From Cyclobacterium xiamenense (lineage in GTDB: Bacteria > Bacteroidota > Bacteroidia > Cytophagales > Cyclobacteriaceae): a stretch of DNA of 64,000 nt. Each line of letters begins with the position of its first letter. The first letter of the stretch is position 1. Shown piece by piece: positions 43,846 to 54,005 of this stretch. The notes under the pieces were generated by a model, which saw only the letters and a list, made by a program, of their open reading frames with translations, was not told where the DNA came from and did not search any database. The stretch is taken from contig NZ_WIOK01000022.1 in NCBI RefSeq assembly GCF_009467825.1, positions 1 to 64,000 of the forward strand, given 5' to 3'. The translations under genes and the position numbers were made by a program.

Positions 43846-46800
43846 ATGAATGTCAAAAATCGGATAGCCCTTTTTCAATTCGTTTTTTTTCTCCTGAGTG
43901 TCTTGATGCTATCTTTGAGCTGCAAGGAAAACAACGTGGATACACTCTTTTTACGATTGCCTGCGCAGCATACGGGCATTTCGTTTTCGAACGACATTGT
44001 TGAGTCCGATTCCTTCAATATTCTTACCGAAGAATTTATCTATAACGGCGCTGGTGTGGGTACGGCGGATTTTAACAACGATGGACTTCCTGATTTGTTT
44101 TTTGCCGGCAATGCGGTAGCTAACCGGCTCTACATTAATCAGGGAAACCTGCGATTTGAAGACATTTCGGAAAGTGCAGGAATCCAGGCATCCGAAAAAT
44201 GGTGCACCGGCGTTACCGTCACCGACATCAATGGGGATGGCTGGATGGACCTGTACGTATCCGCGGCCATGAAAAAAGACTCGGTGGACCGAGCAAACCT
44301 ACTTTTTATCAATCAGGGGCTGGATGCAGAGGGCATGCCTTTTTTTACCGAAGAAGCCGAGAAATACGGCCTCAATGAAATGGGATACAGCATGTCGGCT
44401 GCTTTTTTTGACTACGACCTGGATGGGGATTTGGATCTGTACGTACTGAATAACCTACTTGTAACCGATCTTCCGGGCGTTTTTCGAGACAAACTGACCG
44501 ACGGCTCTGCCGGGAATAACGACCGCTTGTACCAAAATAATGGAGACGGTACATTTTCAGACGTAAGCCGGCAAGCGGGAATTCAAATTGAGGGATATGG
44601 GCTCGGATTGGCCATTTCGGACATCAACGGAGACGGTTATCCGGATATTTATGTAAGTAATGACTACTTGTCCAATGATCTGCTCTACCTAAACAACCGC
44701 GACGGCACCTTTACCAATGAAGTCCGGAACTATATCCGTCACCAAAGTCATTTTTCCATGGGGTTGGACGTAGGAGATATCAATAACGACGGACTCCAAG
44801 AAATCATCACACTGGATATGTTGGCTGAGAGTAATTTTCGAATGAAAACCACCATCAGTCAGAATTCTTACCAAAAATACGTCAATAACGATCGTTGGGG
44901 TTTTGAGTACCAGTACGTTCGGAACATGCTTCACCTGAACAATGGCAACGGGCTGCCCTTTAGTGAGATCGGGTTTTTGGCCGGAGTCTATCAAACGGAT
45001 TGGAGCTGGTCCCCCTTATGGGCAGACGTGGATAACGATGGATACCGGGACTTACTGATTACCAATGGCTATCCCAGGGACATTACCGACAAGGATTTCA
45101 CCAACTTCCGCGCTGATTTGGGTTCGGTGGCTACGACCAAAATGTTACTGGACTCCATACCTGTGGTAAAAATCCCCAATTATGGTTTCAGGAATAGGGG
45201 GAACCTCACCTTTGAAAACAGCAGCAAAGCCTGGGGAATCGATGTACCCTCTTTTTCAAACGGGGCAGTATATGTAGACCTGGATTTAGATGGAGATCTG
45301 GATTACGTGGTCAATAATATCAATCAGGAAGCATTCGTTTTTGAAAATCAACTGTATGATAAGACCGATGAACGTAGGGGAAATTACCTGAGAGTGAAAC
45401 TTATCGGCAACCCAGACAACCGGCAGGGTTTGGGAGCAAAAGTACGAATTACGCTTGCTGACGGCCAAATCCTCCTGCGGGAGCAATTCACTGCCCGGGG
45501 ATACATGTCTTCCGTAGAAGAAGTACTTCATTTTGGTTTGGGAAGTGTAACCAATATCGATTCCCTGGAGGTGATTTGGCCCAATGGGCACAGGCAGGTA
45601 CAAAGAAACCTACCGGTCAATCAGGTGTTGCCGTTGGATATTGCAAATGCCCAAAAACCAACCCTTCCGGAGGAATCCGGTTCGGATACGGCAATGCCCC
45701 TGTTGGAGGAAGTAGGCGAAATGATGGGTCTGGCGATCGATCACCGGGAGCGGGATGTGGTGGATTATCACGTACAGCGAACGCTCCCACACAAGCTGTC
45801 GCAATTTGGGCCGGGGTTGGCTGTAGGAGACATCACCGGAGATGGCCTGGACGACTTGCTTGTGGGGGGAGCAGCGGGCTATCCACGGCAATTACTTTTT
45901 CAGGCGAAGGATGGGAGTTTCCGGGTTCAGGATTTCCCGCTTGCTTCCGAAAGCCAGATGGAAGATATGGGCTTATTGCTCTTTGATTGGGACATGGATG
46001 GGGATCTGGATTTGTACGCCGCTAGTGGGAGCAGTGAATTCGGGCTGGAAAACGAGGTGTACCGGGATCGGCTTTACGAGAACGATGGAAAGGGCAACTT
46101 TCGCTTGCTGGAAAATGCACTGCCAGACCTGCGGGAAGTAGGTACCGTCGTGCGGGCTGCGGACGTGGATGGAGACGGCTTTTTGGAGCTTTTTGTGGGA
46201 GCCCGATCCGGACAGGGAAAGTACCCCTTGCCGGGGAGAAGCGTTATTTTGAAAAAACAAGGGCAGAAAATGATCGATGTGACCGATAGCCTGGCACCGG
46301 GTCTGGCGACCATTGGAATGGTTACCGACGCCTTGTGGACGGATACAGACCAGGATGGACTCGTGGATTTGCTTCTGGTCGGGGAATTTATGCCGGTGAC
46401 CATCTTCAAAAATACGGGTGGAAAATTAGTAAAACAGGAACATACCGGTCTGGAAGATGCACTTGGGTGGTGGAATGGAATCGTCGCTGCTGATTTTGAC
46501 GCTGACGGTGATATGGATTATATCGTGGGCAATCTGGGACGAAATAACTTTTACCAGGTCACAGAGGAGCGGCCCTTATCGCTTTTGGCTGCGGATTTTG
46601 ATAAAAATCAGAGCATTGACCCCATTTTATTCGCGTATTTCAAAAATCAAAACGGCGATTTTGAACAATTTCCCGTGCACTTCTGGCAGGATTTGTACGG
46701 GCAGAGTCCCTTGTTTAGAAAACGGTTTTCTACCTACAAATCCTATGGAAGGGCAGGGATGCAAGAGGTTTTGACAGCCGAGGAACTCGATTCAGCCTTG

Positions 46801-47403
46801 CACCTTAAGGCCAACTACATGGAGAGTAGTTACCTGGAAAACCTTGGCAATGGGCAGTTTTCCGTGCAACCCTTACCGCTATTGGCGCAGGTGGGACCGG
46901 TTTACGGAATGGTGGCTACTGACCTGGATGCGGATGGTAGTACCGATGTGTTACTGGTTGGAAATAATTATGGGAACGAGGTGTTTAGCGGTCGACAAGA
47001 TGCCTTCGTAGGTCTGTGGCTCAAAGGGGATGGGGAAGGAGGGTTTGATCCCGTTTTGCCTTCCGAAAGTGGCTTTTTGGTGCCTGGAGACGGAAAATCC
47101 CTGGTGCGGTTGAAAACTTCGGATGAGCGGCTGATAACGTTGGCCGGACAAAACCGAAGCCGTTTGTTAGCATTTAGTGAAACCGGGGCTTCGGCTTCTC
47201 CGGCGTATTTTTTGCCCCAGACGCTGGATGTTGATGTAGTTTTTCGCCTAACGGGTGGCAGGTCAATTCGCAGGGAATTGTACCATGGATCGGGGTTTTT
47301 ATCTCAGTCTACCCGTTGGCTAGAAATTCCGCGCGATGCGGAAAAAATCGAAGTAACCGACTATTCCGGGAAGGTTCGCACGATACCTGTATCCAGGGAA
47401 TAA
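43846..47403 (+). CDS. FG-GAP/ASPIC-UnbV repeat lipoprotein
   Basis: The 1185-residue lipoprotein (lipobox Cys26, LSLSC) consists of FG-GAP/VCBS blades with calcium loops (DFNNDGLPDLFFAGN, DINGDGWMDLYVS, DYDLDGDLDLYVLNN, DINNDGLQEIITLDM), then an ASPIC/UnbV domain near residues 510-600 (YLRVKLIGNPDNRQGLGAKV, EEVLHFGLGSV, DSLEVIWPNGHRQ), then a second set of blades (DITGDGLDDLLVGGA, DWDMDGDLDLYAASG, DFDADGDMDYIVGN). Proteins of this CRTAC1-like type commonly follow SusC/SusD pairs in Bacteroidota and are thought to bind ligands at the surface. It has its own promoter just before the start and comes after the susCD terminator. Confidence 0.92.
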   Translation: MNVKNRIALFQFVFFLLSVLMLSLSCKENNVDTLFLRLPAQHTGISFSNDIVESDSFNILTEEFIYNGAGVGTADFNNDGLPDLFFAGNAVANRLYINQGNLRFEDISESAGIQASEKWCTGVTVTDINGDGWMDLYVSAAMKKDSVDRANLLFINQGLDAEGMPFFTEEAEKYGLNEMGYSMSAAFFDYDLDGDLDLYVLNNLLVTDLPGVFRDKLTDGSAGNNDRLYQNNGDGTFSDVSRQAGIQIEGYGLGLAISDINGDGYPDIYVSNDYLSNDLLYLNNRDGTFTNEVRNYIRHQSHFSMGLDVGDINNDGLQEIITLDMLAESNFRMKTTISQNSYQKYVNNDRWGFEYQYVRNMLHLNNGNGLPFSEIGFLAGVYQTDWSWSPLWADVDNDGYRDLLITNGYPRDITDKDFTNFRADLGSVATTKMLLDSIPVVKIPNYGFRNRGNLTFENSSKAWGIDVPSFSNGAVYVDLDLDGDLDYVVNNINQEAFVFENQLYDKTDERRGNYLRVKLIGNPDNRQGLGAKVRITLADGQILLREQFTARGYMSSVEEVLHFGLGSVTNIDSLEVIWPNGHRQVQRNLPVNQVLPLDIANAQKPTLPEESGSDTAMPLLEEVGEMMGLAIDHRERDVVDYHVQRTLPHKLSQFGPGLAVGDITGDGLDDLLVGGAAGYPRQLLFQAKDGSFRVQDFPLASESQMEDMGLLLFDWDMDGDLDLYAASGSSEFGLENEVYRDRLYENDGKGNFRLLENALPDLREVGTVVRAADVDGDGFLELFVGARSGQGKYPLPGRSVILKKQGQKMIDVTDSLAPGLATIGMVTDALWTDTDQDGLVDLLLVGEFMPVTIFKNTGGKLVKQEHTGLEDALGWWNGIVAADFDADGDMDYIVGNLGRNNFYQVTEERPLSLLAADFDKNQSIDPILFAYFKNQNGDFEQFPVHFWQDLYGQSPLFRKRFSTYKSYGRAGMQEVLTAEELDSALHLKANYMESSYLENLGNGQFSVQPLPLLAQVGPVYGMVATDLDADGSTDVLLVGNNYGNEVFSGRQDAFVGLWLKGDGEGGFDPVLPSESGFLVPGDGKSLVRLKTSDERLITLAGQNRSRLLAFSETGASASPAYFLPQTLDVDVVFRLTGGRSIRRELYHGSGFLSQSTRWLEIPRDAEKIEVTDYSGKVRTIPVSRE

Positions 47404-47540
47404 CAATAGGGGCTGCAGCGAAGTAGTGAATGCCAGGTGGTAGGAGCGCAGGCATACTTTTTCAGACATTGGCTCGTTTATCCAGGTAGTATTTCCAGCA
47501 AGTTACCGCTCATTACGCCCAAACCTATCGAAATTAGAGG

Positions 47541-47548
47541 TATATTTG
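47541..47548 (+). promoter_or_regulatory. Bacteroidota -7 promoter box (TATATTTG)
   Basis: A perfect TAnnTTTG box lies 25 bases before the start of the glycosyltransferase gene. No TTG is found at the expected -33 spacing, so support is from the -7 box and position. Confidence 0.45.
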
Positions 47549-47573
47549 CATTTTTAACGAATCGCCCTACTGA

Positions 47574-48731
47574 ATGCCAAAACTAATCCGAATCACGACC
47601 GTTCCCCTTTCCCTAAAATTACTACTAAGACACCAGTTGAAGTACATGGCCGAATCCGGTTACAAGGTTTTGGCTGTTGCTTCGGACGGGAAAGAGTGGC
47701 CGGATGTGTTACGGAATGAGAAGCATACCGAGCGGGTGATCGTACCCTTTACCAGGAAAATCACGCCCCTAAGGGACCTGCATTGCTTGTGGTTGCTGTA
47801 CAAATTGTTTCGGGAGCAGAAGCCGGACATTGTGCACACGCACACGCCCAAGGCGGGTTTGCTGGGAATGGTAGCTGCCTGGGCCGCCGGTGTTCCGCAC
47901 CGGGTCCATACCCTGGCTGGCATGCCACTGCTATCCAGGAAGAAAGTTCAAAAATCCTTGTTGCTTTTCGTCGAGAAAGCGACCTACCGCCTGGCGCATG
48001 AGGTATGGCCCAACGCCCATTCCTTGAAGGAATTCATTCTTCGCGAAAAATTAACCGACGAAAGAAAGATCAACGTGATAGGCAATGGAAGTTCCAATGG
48101 TGTGGACGTAGACCAGTTTAACAGGGGGAACCTACAGGAGAACCATTTGGTGGCGGCCACGATGAGAATTTCTCCGGGAGAGAACGAGTTCCTTTTTCTG
48201 GCGGTTGGACGATTGGTGAAAGACAAGGGAATCGCCGAACTGGTGGAGGCTTTTGTTCAGTCGAAGATCGTCGACCGTTCCAAATTGGTCTTATTGGGAG
48301 ATTTTGAACAGGAACTTAATCCCCTGAGCAGGAAGACGATGAACCAAATTGCCGATCATCCAAAAATTATTCACGTGCCTTGGTCCGATCACGTGGCCCA
48401 CTACATGGCGCTCTCCGATGTGCTGGTGCATCCGTCACACCGGGAAGGCTTTCCCAATGTATTATTAGAGGCTGGAGCCATGTGCTGTCCGGTTATTTGT
48501 TCGGACATAGCAGGCAATCTCGAGGTAGTTTCCCCAATGAAATCGGCATTGGTTTTCCCGGTCGGGCAGGTGCAGGCATTGCAGGAGGCCATGGAATACG
48601 CCTTCGTGAAAAGAGCCCGGATGCAAGACTTCGCAGAAAACCTGTACCGGATAGTTGTGGGTGGTTATACCAGAAAATCCGTACACCTGAGTATGTTGAA
48701 TGCATATAATCGCATGTTGAATAGAAAATAA
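47574..48731 (+). CDS. GT4-family glycosyltransferase
   Basis: The 385-residue product has a GT-B fold: an N-terminal part with LLRHQLKYMAESGYKV, PDIVHTHTPKAGLLGMVAA and GVPHRVHTLAG, and the nucleotide-sugar C-terminal part with FLAVGRLVKDKGIAELVEAF and the E-x7-E element HREGFPNVLLEAGAMCCPVI. These fit family GT4, retaining enzymes such as WbpZ-like or EpsF-like sugar transferases. It is the first gene of a small exopolysaccharide cluster (export lipoprotein, tyrosine kinase, RmlB). The sugar donor cannot be told from the sequence. Confidence 0.93.
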   Translation: MPKLIRITTVPLSLKLLLRHQLKYMAESGYKVLAVASDGKEWPDVLRNEKHTERVIVPFTRKITPLRDLHCLWLLYKLFREQKPDIVHTHTPKAGLLGMVAAWAAGVPHRVHTLAGMPLLSRKKVQKSLLLFVEKATYRLAHEVWPNAHSLKEFILREKLTDERKINVIGNGSSNGVDVDQFNRGNLQENHLVAATMRISPGENEFLFLAVGRLVKDKGIAELVEAFVQSKIVDRSKLVLLGDFEQELNPLSRKTMNQIADHPKIIHVPWSDHVAHYMALSDVLVHPSHREGFPNVLLEAGAMCCPVICSDIAGNLEVVSPMKSALVFPVGQVQALQEAMEYAFVKRARMQDFAENLYRIVVGGYTRKSVHLSMLNAYNRMLNRK

Positions 48732-48761
48732 CGTATTTAAAATTATTTGCAAATAATAATT

Positions 48762-48790
48762 TTGTATACCGTCCTATTTACTTAATTTTG
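48762..48790 (+). promoter_or_regulatory. Bacteroidota promoter TTG-N18-TAATTTTG
   Basis: TTG at 48762 and a perfect TAATTTTG at 48783-48790 are spaced by 18 bases, and the ATG of the export gene is 27 bases downstream. A second perfect box, TAATTTTG, lies at 48757-48764 without a TTG at proper distance. Confidence 0.55.
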
Positions 48791-48817
48791 ACTCCGGGCA
48801 ATCTGAACTTTTACCGA

Positions 48818-49639
48818 ATGAGGCCGATTTGTATCCTGCTGTTTGTTGTCATGATCACCTCCTGCATCAGCAACAAACGAATCAATTACCTTCAAAACCT
48901 TAGTGGGAATGAAGCCATCGAGTTGGATGAGTTTATTCCCTATGCCGATGTTGATTACGAGTACGTCCTGCAACCCCACGACATCGTGGAAATAGATTTC
49001 GCTTCTCCGGATGAGGAATTGCTTCGGGCATTTGAGTACCAGGGAGCCTCTGCTGCCCGGGGTGCACGGGGAGGAGGGGGTGCCGCTGCTGGTGGAGCGA
49101 TGGATGTATTTTATTTTTCCGGATATCCGCTTGACAAAAACGGTTTTGTACGCATGCCCGTATTGGGGACGATCAAATTATCCGGATTAACGGAGGAAGC
49201 TGCCCGAATCAAGGTGCAGGAAGCCGTTAACGTTTATTTTAAGGAAGACGTAGAGGTGAGATTGCGTATCGGTGGCATCCGTTTTACAACCCTGGGTGAA
49301 TTTCAAAGCGTGGGCCCAAAAATCATCCTAAAAAACAGGGCGACGATCTTTGATGCAATTTCTATGGCGGGTGAATCCAGTATTTTGGCGCGAAAAAATG
49401 AATTGTTTTTGATACGCCAATACGACGGAGGTACCAAAATTCATCAAATTAATCTGAATGATAGACAGCTGTTGGCATCGCCGTTTTATTTTATCCAGCC
49501 CAATGACATTCTGTATTTGCAACCCATGCAAATACGGCAGATTGGTTCGGGGGAAAATTTCTCCGCCAGTCTGCAGTTGGGGTTATCCATCATTACTGCC
49601 GTGATGTTTTTTTACGGGATCACTTCAGGAATTTTTTGA
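48818..49639 (+). CDS. Wza-type polysaccharide export lipoprotein (SLBB)
   Basis: The 273-residue lipoprotein has its lipobox at Cys16 (MITSC) and a Poly_export domain (residues 45-130; YVLQPHDIVEIDF, DKNGFVRMPVLGTIKLSGLTEEAA), followed by an SLBB segment (FTTLGEFQSVGPKIILKNRATIFDAISMAG) and a C-terminal hydrophobic helix (LGLSIITAVMFFYGI). It carries a Gly/Ala-rich insert (ARGARGGGGAAAGGA) in the export domain. It should form the outer-membrane export channel. The start at 48818 precedes the lipoprotein signal; it ends at the start of the kinase gene. Confidence 0.93.
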   Translation: MRPICILLFVVMITSCISNKRINYLQNLSGNEAIELDEFIPYADVDYEYVLQPHDIVEIDFASPDEELLRAFEYQGASAARGARGGGGAAAGGAMDVFYFSGYPLDKNGFVRMPVLGTIKLSGLTEEAARIKVQEAVNVYFKEDVEVRLRIGGIRFTTLGEFQSVGPKIILKNRATIFDAISMAGESSILARKNELFLIRQYDGGTKIHQINLNDRQLLASPFYFIQPNDILYLQPMQIRQIGSGENFSASLQLGLSIITAVMFFYGITSGIF

Positions 49640-49641
49640 GC

Positions 49642-52089
49642 ATGGAAAATCTAGATTTGTCCAAATTCGAAGAACAGGAAAAGCCAATTGATATAAAGTA
49701 TTATATCATCAAGTATTTTCGGTACTGGCCCTTGTACCTGTTTTGTATCCTGATTGGCTTGCTGGCCGTGTTTCTTTTTCATCGTTACACCGTAGAACGG
49801 TTTGAGGTCAAAGGTAGCGTGCTGATCAAGAGTAACCTCTCTCCAGAAGTACGCATACTCGATCGATCGAATATTTTTTCGGGAGGAGAAAACCTCACCA
49901 ACGATATTTTGCTTTTTTCATCCAAAAACCTGGCAGCAGAAGCGTTGGAAAAGGTACATTTTGACGTCAGCTATTTTGCGTCCACAACCATTAAGGAAAT
50001 CGAACTGTATACCAATAGCCCAATTCGGGTGGATGTGGACTGGGATTACCCTCAAATGGAAAATAGAAAAATCCGGATTGAAATCCTCTCAGATTCTACG
50101 TTCCAGCTATTGCCGGGGGAAAACATGTTTTTTGATCGGTTTTTCATGAGTTACCAATACGTAGAAGAGGACCGGGATATTTTTGGCAAGGAATTTTACT
50201 TTGGCGAACCGGTGGTGGGAGACCATGCCCGGTTTACCGTGCACCAAACGACACATTCGCCCCAATACGATACCTATGAATTCTTGCTTCATTCGCCTCA
50301 ATCCCTGATCGATAGCTATGCGGGGTCGGTGCAGGTGAGGCCCTTGATCAATTACGGTTCGGTGCTTGAGGTGAGCATGACCACAAAAATTGTAGAAAAA
50401 GGAAGCGATTATGTCAATGCGCTCATGGATTCCTTTTTGGAATACGACCTGCGGGAAAAAAACCAGATTTCAGAGAATGCCCTACGGTTTATCGAAGAGC
50501 AACTCTTTATTGTGGAGGATTCATTGAATTCGGTCGAGCGACGGATGCAGCGCTTCAAAGTGGACAATAAAATGCTGGATGTGGATGCAGAGTTTGGCGG
50601 TGTGCTAAACAGCATCCAACTGTTGGAAGAGAACATTCAATCCATCGATTTCGAACTGGCCTATTATACTGCCCTCAAGGATTACCTGCTTACGAAATCA
50701 GACAATTTTGAAGAGATCGTCGCTCCCTCGCTGATCGGTATTACGGACGGGCTTCTCAGCGAACTGATTCAGCAATTGGTGGATCAGTCCCTGGAGCGAA
50801 GGAAGCTATTAACTGCAGTCAGGGAGACCCATCCGGACGTTGCGGCCCTGGACCGACAGATTGGGCGGTTGAAAGAAAACATCTTCGAAAACATTGAAAA
50901 CCTGGTCACCAATACAGAGAATAAGAAAAAACAGTACCAGCAAAAATTGGCTGCCTTTGATCGTCAGTTTGCCAACCTGCCCCAGGCAGAGTCCAACTAT
51001 TCATCCATTTTTCGGGAGTTCAAACTTCGGGAAAACCTGTATACCTATTTGCTCGAAAAGCGCGCAGAGGCAGGCATCGCAAAGGCTTCGAATGTACCCG
51101 ATAATAGCATTGTGGATTATGCTAAACGCGGCATACTCATTTACCCCAAAAAGACGCAAAATTATTCCTATGCGCTAGGACTTGGTTTTTTCCTTCCCCT
51201 CGGGTTTTTGCTGCTGTTTCATTACCTCAATAACCGAATCATGGATCAGGTTCAGCTAAAAAATTTGTTGAGAATTCCACTTCTGGGAACGATAGGTTTC
51301 AGTGACAAAGACACCAATTTGTTGGTGGCAGAGCACCCGAGGTCCCTGGCGTCTGAATCGTTTCGATCCTTGCGATCCGCCCTTTTTTACATTGCGAGCG
51401 AAAAGAAATGCAAAAAAATCCTGGTAACCTCCAGTGTCTCCGGAGAGGGCAAAACCTACATCAGCCTCAACCTGGCATCCGCCATGGCCTTAAGTGGCAA
51501 AAAGACCTGTATTATCGGATTGGATTTGAGGAAACCGAAACTGTCTACCTACCTGGATATCTCCAGTAAAAAAGGGCTGTCCGGATACCTGATCGACAAA
51601 GATAGCGCCGATGAAATCATCGTTCCCACAGCATACGACAACCTGTTTGTTGTCCCTTCGGGACCCGTACCACCTAACCCGGCGGAGCTGCTTTTGAAGG
51701 CCAAAATGAATGATTTTTTGGATAGGCTGGAAAAGGAATTTGACATCATCGTGATGGATTGTCCCCCGGTAGGGTTGGTGTCGGAGACCATGGATTTGTT
51801 GCGTTTTTCGGACGTAAACCTGTATATTGTAAGGCATGATTTTACCCATAAAAATCAATTATTAATGATCAATGATCTGTATGCAAATGACCAGATTAGA
51901 AATTTTTATGCGATATTTAATGGACTGAAAAGTGGGGGGGATACCTATGATTTTGGCGGGTACAATTACGGGTATGGCTACAATTATTCCTACATGAAAA
52001 AAAACAGGTACGGAGAAGGGTATTATGCAGCGGAGCCTCGCTACCGGCCGGGTTGGTTCAAAAAACTGATCAATAGGTTTAAGGTTTAA
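49642..52089 (+). CDS. Wzc-type bacterial tyrosine kinase / chain-length regulator
   Basis: The 815-residue protein has a Wzz domain with membrane helices near residues 35 and 520 (LYLFCILIGLLAVFLF and ALGLGFFLPLGFLLLF), a long coiled-coil periplasmic region (VERRMQRFKVDNKML), and a cytoplasmic BY-kinase domain with Walker A SSVSGEGKT (Lys604), Walker A' IGLDLRKP, and Walker B IIVMDCPPVG. The C-terminus is Tyr-rich (YDFGGYNYGYGYNYSY), the usual autophosphorylation cluster. It sits directly after the export lipoprotein and controls polymer length and export. Start 49642 was taken as the first ATG; a TTG lies two codons upstream. Confidence 0.95.
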   Translation: MENLDLSKFEEQEKPIDIKYYIIKYFRYWPLYLFCILIGLLAVFLFHRYTVERFEVKGSVLIKSNLSPEVRILDRSNIFSGGENLTNDILLFSSKNLAAEALEKVHFDVSYFASTTIKEIELYTNSPIRVDVDWDYPQMENRKIRIEILSDSTFQLLPGENMFFDRFFMSYQYVEEDRDIFGKEFYFGEPVVGDHARFTVHQTTHSPQYDTYEFLLHSPQSLIDSYAGSVQVRPLINYGSVLEVSMTTKIVEKGSDYVNALMDSFLEYDLREKNQISENALRFIEEQLFIVEDSLNSVERRMQRFKVDNKMLDVDAEFGGVLNSIQLLEENIQSIDFELAYYTALKDYLLTKSDNFEEIVAPSLIGITDGLLSELIQQLVDQSLERRKLLTAVRETHPDVAALDRQIGRLKENIFENIENLVTNTENKKKQYQQKLAAFDRQFANLPQAESNYSSIFREFKLRENLYTYLLEKRAEAGIAKASNVPDNSIVDYAKRGILIYPKKTQNYSYALGLGFFLPLGFLLLFHYLNNRIMDQVQLKNLLRIPLLGTIGFSDKDTNLLVAEHPRSLASESFRSLRSALFYIASEKKCKKILVTSSVSGEGKTYISLNLASAMALSGKKTCIIGLDLRKPKLSTYLDISSKKGLSGYLIDKDSADEIIVPTAYDNLFVVPSGPVPPNPAELLLKAKMNDFLDRLEKEFDIIVMDCPPVGLVSETMDLLRFSDVNLYIVRHDFTHKNQLLMINDLYANDQIRNFYAIFNGLKSGGDTYDFGGYNYGYGYNYSYMKKNRYGEGYYAAEPRYRPGWFKKLINRFKV

Positions 52090-52152
52090 TCTGCACACGG
52101 TATTTAACTAGTTTTTAGAATTTATTTATTAGTTTGTTTGAACGAATTTGCT

Positions 52153-53199
52153 ATGAAAAAATCAATTTTAATTACCGGCGGAGCGGGGTTTATTGGCTCC
52201 CATGTGGTTCGACTTTTTGTGAATCGGTATCCGGATTACCGAATCATTAATCTGGATTGCCTGACCTATGCGGGTAATTTGGAAAATCTTTCGGATATAG
52301 AAGGAAAAACCAATTACGTATTTTCAAAGGTGGATATCAACGATAGCACCCAATTGGAGCAGGTATTTAACGATTTTCAGGTAACCGATGTGATCCATCT
52401 TGCGGCCGAATCCCACGTGGACCGATCCATTACCGATCCGCTTTCTTTCGTAAAGACCAATGTGGTGGGCACGGTCAATTTACTGAATGCCGCAAAAAAT
52501 TTCTGGAAGGATCTATCGCAGCATCTTTTTTACCATGTTTCTACCGATGAGGTTTATGGTTCACTGGATAACGGAGGGTTTTTTACCGAATCCACACCTT
52601 ACGACCCGCAGTCTCCCTATTCCGCATCCAAAGCGGCCTCGGATCATTTTGTGCGGGCCTATGCCAATACGTACGGACTTCGAACCGTACTTTCCAACTG
52701 TTCGAATAACTACGGTCCCAATCAATTTCCCGAAAAATTAATCCCGCTTTGCATACACAACATCAAAGAGGGAAAACCCCTTCCAGTCTACGGAAAGGGC
52801 GAAAATGTCAGGGATTGGCTCTATGTGGAAGATCATGCCCGCGCCATTGATTTGCTTTTTCACCAAGGCGAGACTGGAAATACCTACAATATTGGCGGGT
52901 TTAACGAATGGAAAAACATTGATATTGTGCGATTGGTTTGCGAGATTATGGACCAGAAACTGGGGAGAACAGCGGGTGAATCTGCCAAACTCATTACATT
53001 TGTAAAGGATCGGGCCGGGCATGATTTAAGGTATGCCATCGACGCAAAGAAAATCAACGAGGAACTGGGCTGGAAACCACTGCAAACCTTCGAAACCGGC
53101 ATCGAAAAAACCATCCATTGGTACCTGGATAACGAGGCCTGGCTGCAGCGGGTCACCTCTGGGGATTACCTGAAATACTACCAGGAACACTACGGCTAA
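52153..53199 (+). CDS. rmlB: dTDP-glucose 4,6-dehydratase
   Basis: A 348-residue extended SDR of the RmlB type: [12 protein letters not shown] (NAD site), [22 protein letters not shown] with the Thr-Asp-Glu catalytic triad region, and [15 protein letters not shown] with Tyr and Lys. RYFRT-like and [14 protein letters not shown] segments are also standard. It converts dTDP-glucose to the 4-keto-6-deoxy sugar used in exopolysaccharide. RmlA, RmlC and RmlD are not in the window, so the path continues elsewhere or the product is used for another 6-deoxy sugar. Start 52153 was chosen at the ATG before KKSILITGG. Confidence 0.95.
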   Translation: MKKSILITGGAGFIGSHVVRLFVNRYPDYRIINLDCLTYAGNLENLSDIEGKTNYVFSKVDINDSTQLEQVFNDFQVTDVIHLAAESHVDRSITDPLSFVKTNVVGTVNLLNAAKNFWKDLSQHLFYHVSTDEVYGSLDNGGFFTESTPYDPQSPYSASKAASDHFVRAYANTYGLRTVLSNCSNNYGPNQFPEKLIPLCIHNIKEGKPLPVYGKGENVRDWLYVEDHARAIDLLFHQGETGNTYNIGGFNEWKNIDIVRLVCEIMDQKLGRTAGESAKLITFVKDRAGHDLRYAIDAKKINEELGWKPLQTFETGIEKTIHWYLDNEAWLQRVTSGDYLKYYQEHYG

Positions 53200-53210
53200 G
53201 TAAAACAATC

Positions 53211-54005
53211 ATGAGACAATACCATCAACTACTACAGCACATTTTGGCGAATGGGGTACAGAAAGGAGACCGTACCGGAACCGGAACCATCAGTGTGTTC
53301 GGTTACCAGATGCGGTTTGACCTTTCCGAGGGGTTTCCGCTCGTTACCACTAAAAAATGTCATACCCGATCCATTTTTCACGAATTGCTCTGGTTTTTAA
53401 AAGGCGACACCAACATCGCGTACCTGAAGGAAAACAAGGTGTCCATCTGGGACGAATGGGCAAACGAAGCGGGTGATTTGGGTCCGGTATACGGATACCA
53501 GTGGCGGCATTGGCCCGATGGGAAAGGAGGAGAAATCGACCAAATAAAAAATCTTATTCACCAAATCAAAACGAATCCGAACTCCCGCAGGCTCATTGTA
53601 AGCGCCTGGAATGTAGCAGACGTGGACCAAATGGCACTCCCTCCCTGCCACCTATTGTTTCAGTTTTACGTGGCTGAGGGCAAACTTTCCTGCCAGTTGT
53701 ACCAACGTAGCGCAGACGTTTTTCTAGGCGTACCCTTCAACATAGCCTCTTATGCACTTTTCCTTTCCATGGTAGCCCAGGTTTGTGACCTCATACCGGG
53801 GGAATTCGTCCATACCTTCGGTGATGCCCATTTGTATACCAATCACCTGGATCAGGCGCGCTTGCAGCTTAGTCGGGATTGCAGGCCCCTGCCCCGGTTG
53901 AAACTTAATCCCGAAATAAAAGATATCTTCGCTTTTCGCTACGAAGATATTCGATTGGAAAATTACGATCCCCACCCACACATAAAGGCCGAGGTTTCTG
54001 TTTAA
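53211..54005 (+). CDS. thyA: Thymidylate synthase
   Basis: A 264-residue ThyA, the same length as the E. coli enzyme. The catalytic Cys146 lies in [13 protein letters not shown]; other landmarks are [50 protein letters not shown] and HIKAEVSV at the C-terminus. It methylates dUMP with methylene-tetrahydrofolate. It lies 11 bases after rmlB, and its stop overlaps the stop of the convergent aminotransferase by four bases. Confidence 0.98.
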   Translation: MRQYHQLLQHILANGVQKGDRTGTGTISVFGYQMRFDLSEGFPLVTTKKCHTRSIFHELLWFLKGDTNIAYLKENKVSIWDEWANEAGDLGPVYGYQWRHWPDGKGGEIDQIKNLIHQIKTNPNSRRLIVSAWNVADVDQMALPPCHLLFQFYVAEGKLSCQLYQRSADVFLGVPFNIASYALFLSMVAQVCDLIPGEFVHTFGDAHLYTNHLDQARLQLSRDCRPLPRLKLNPEIKDIFAFRYEDIRLENYDPHPHIKAEVSV

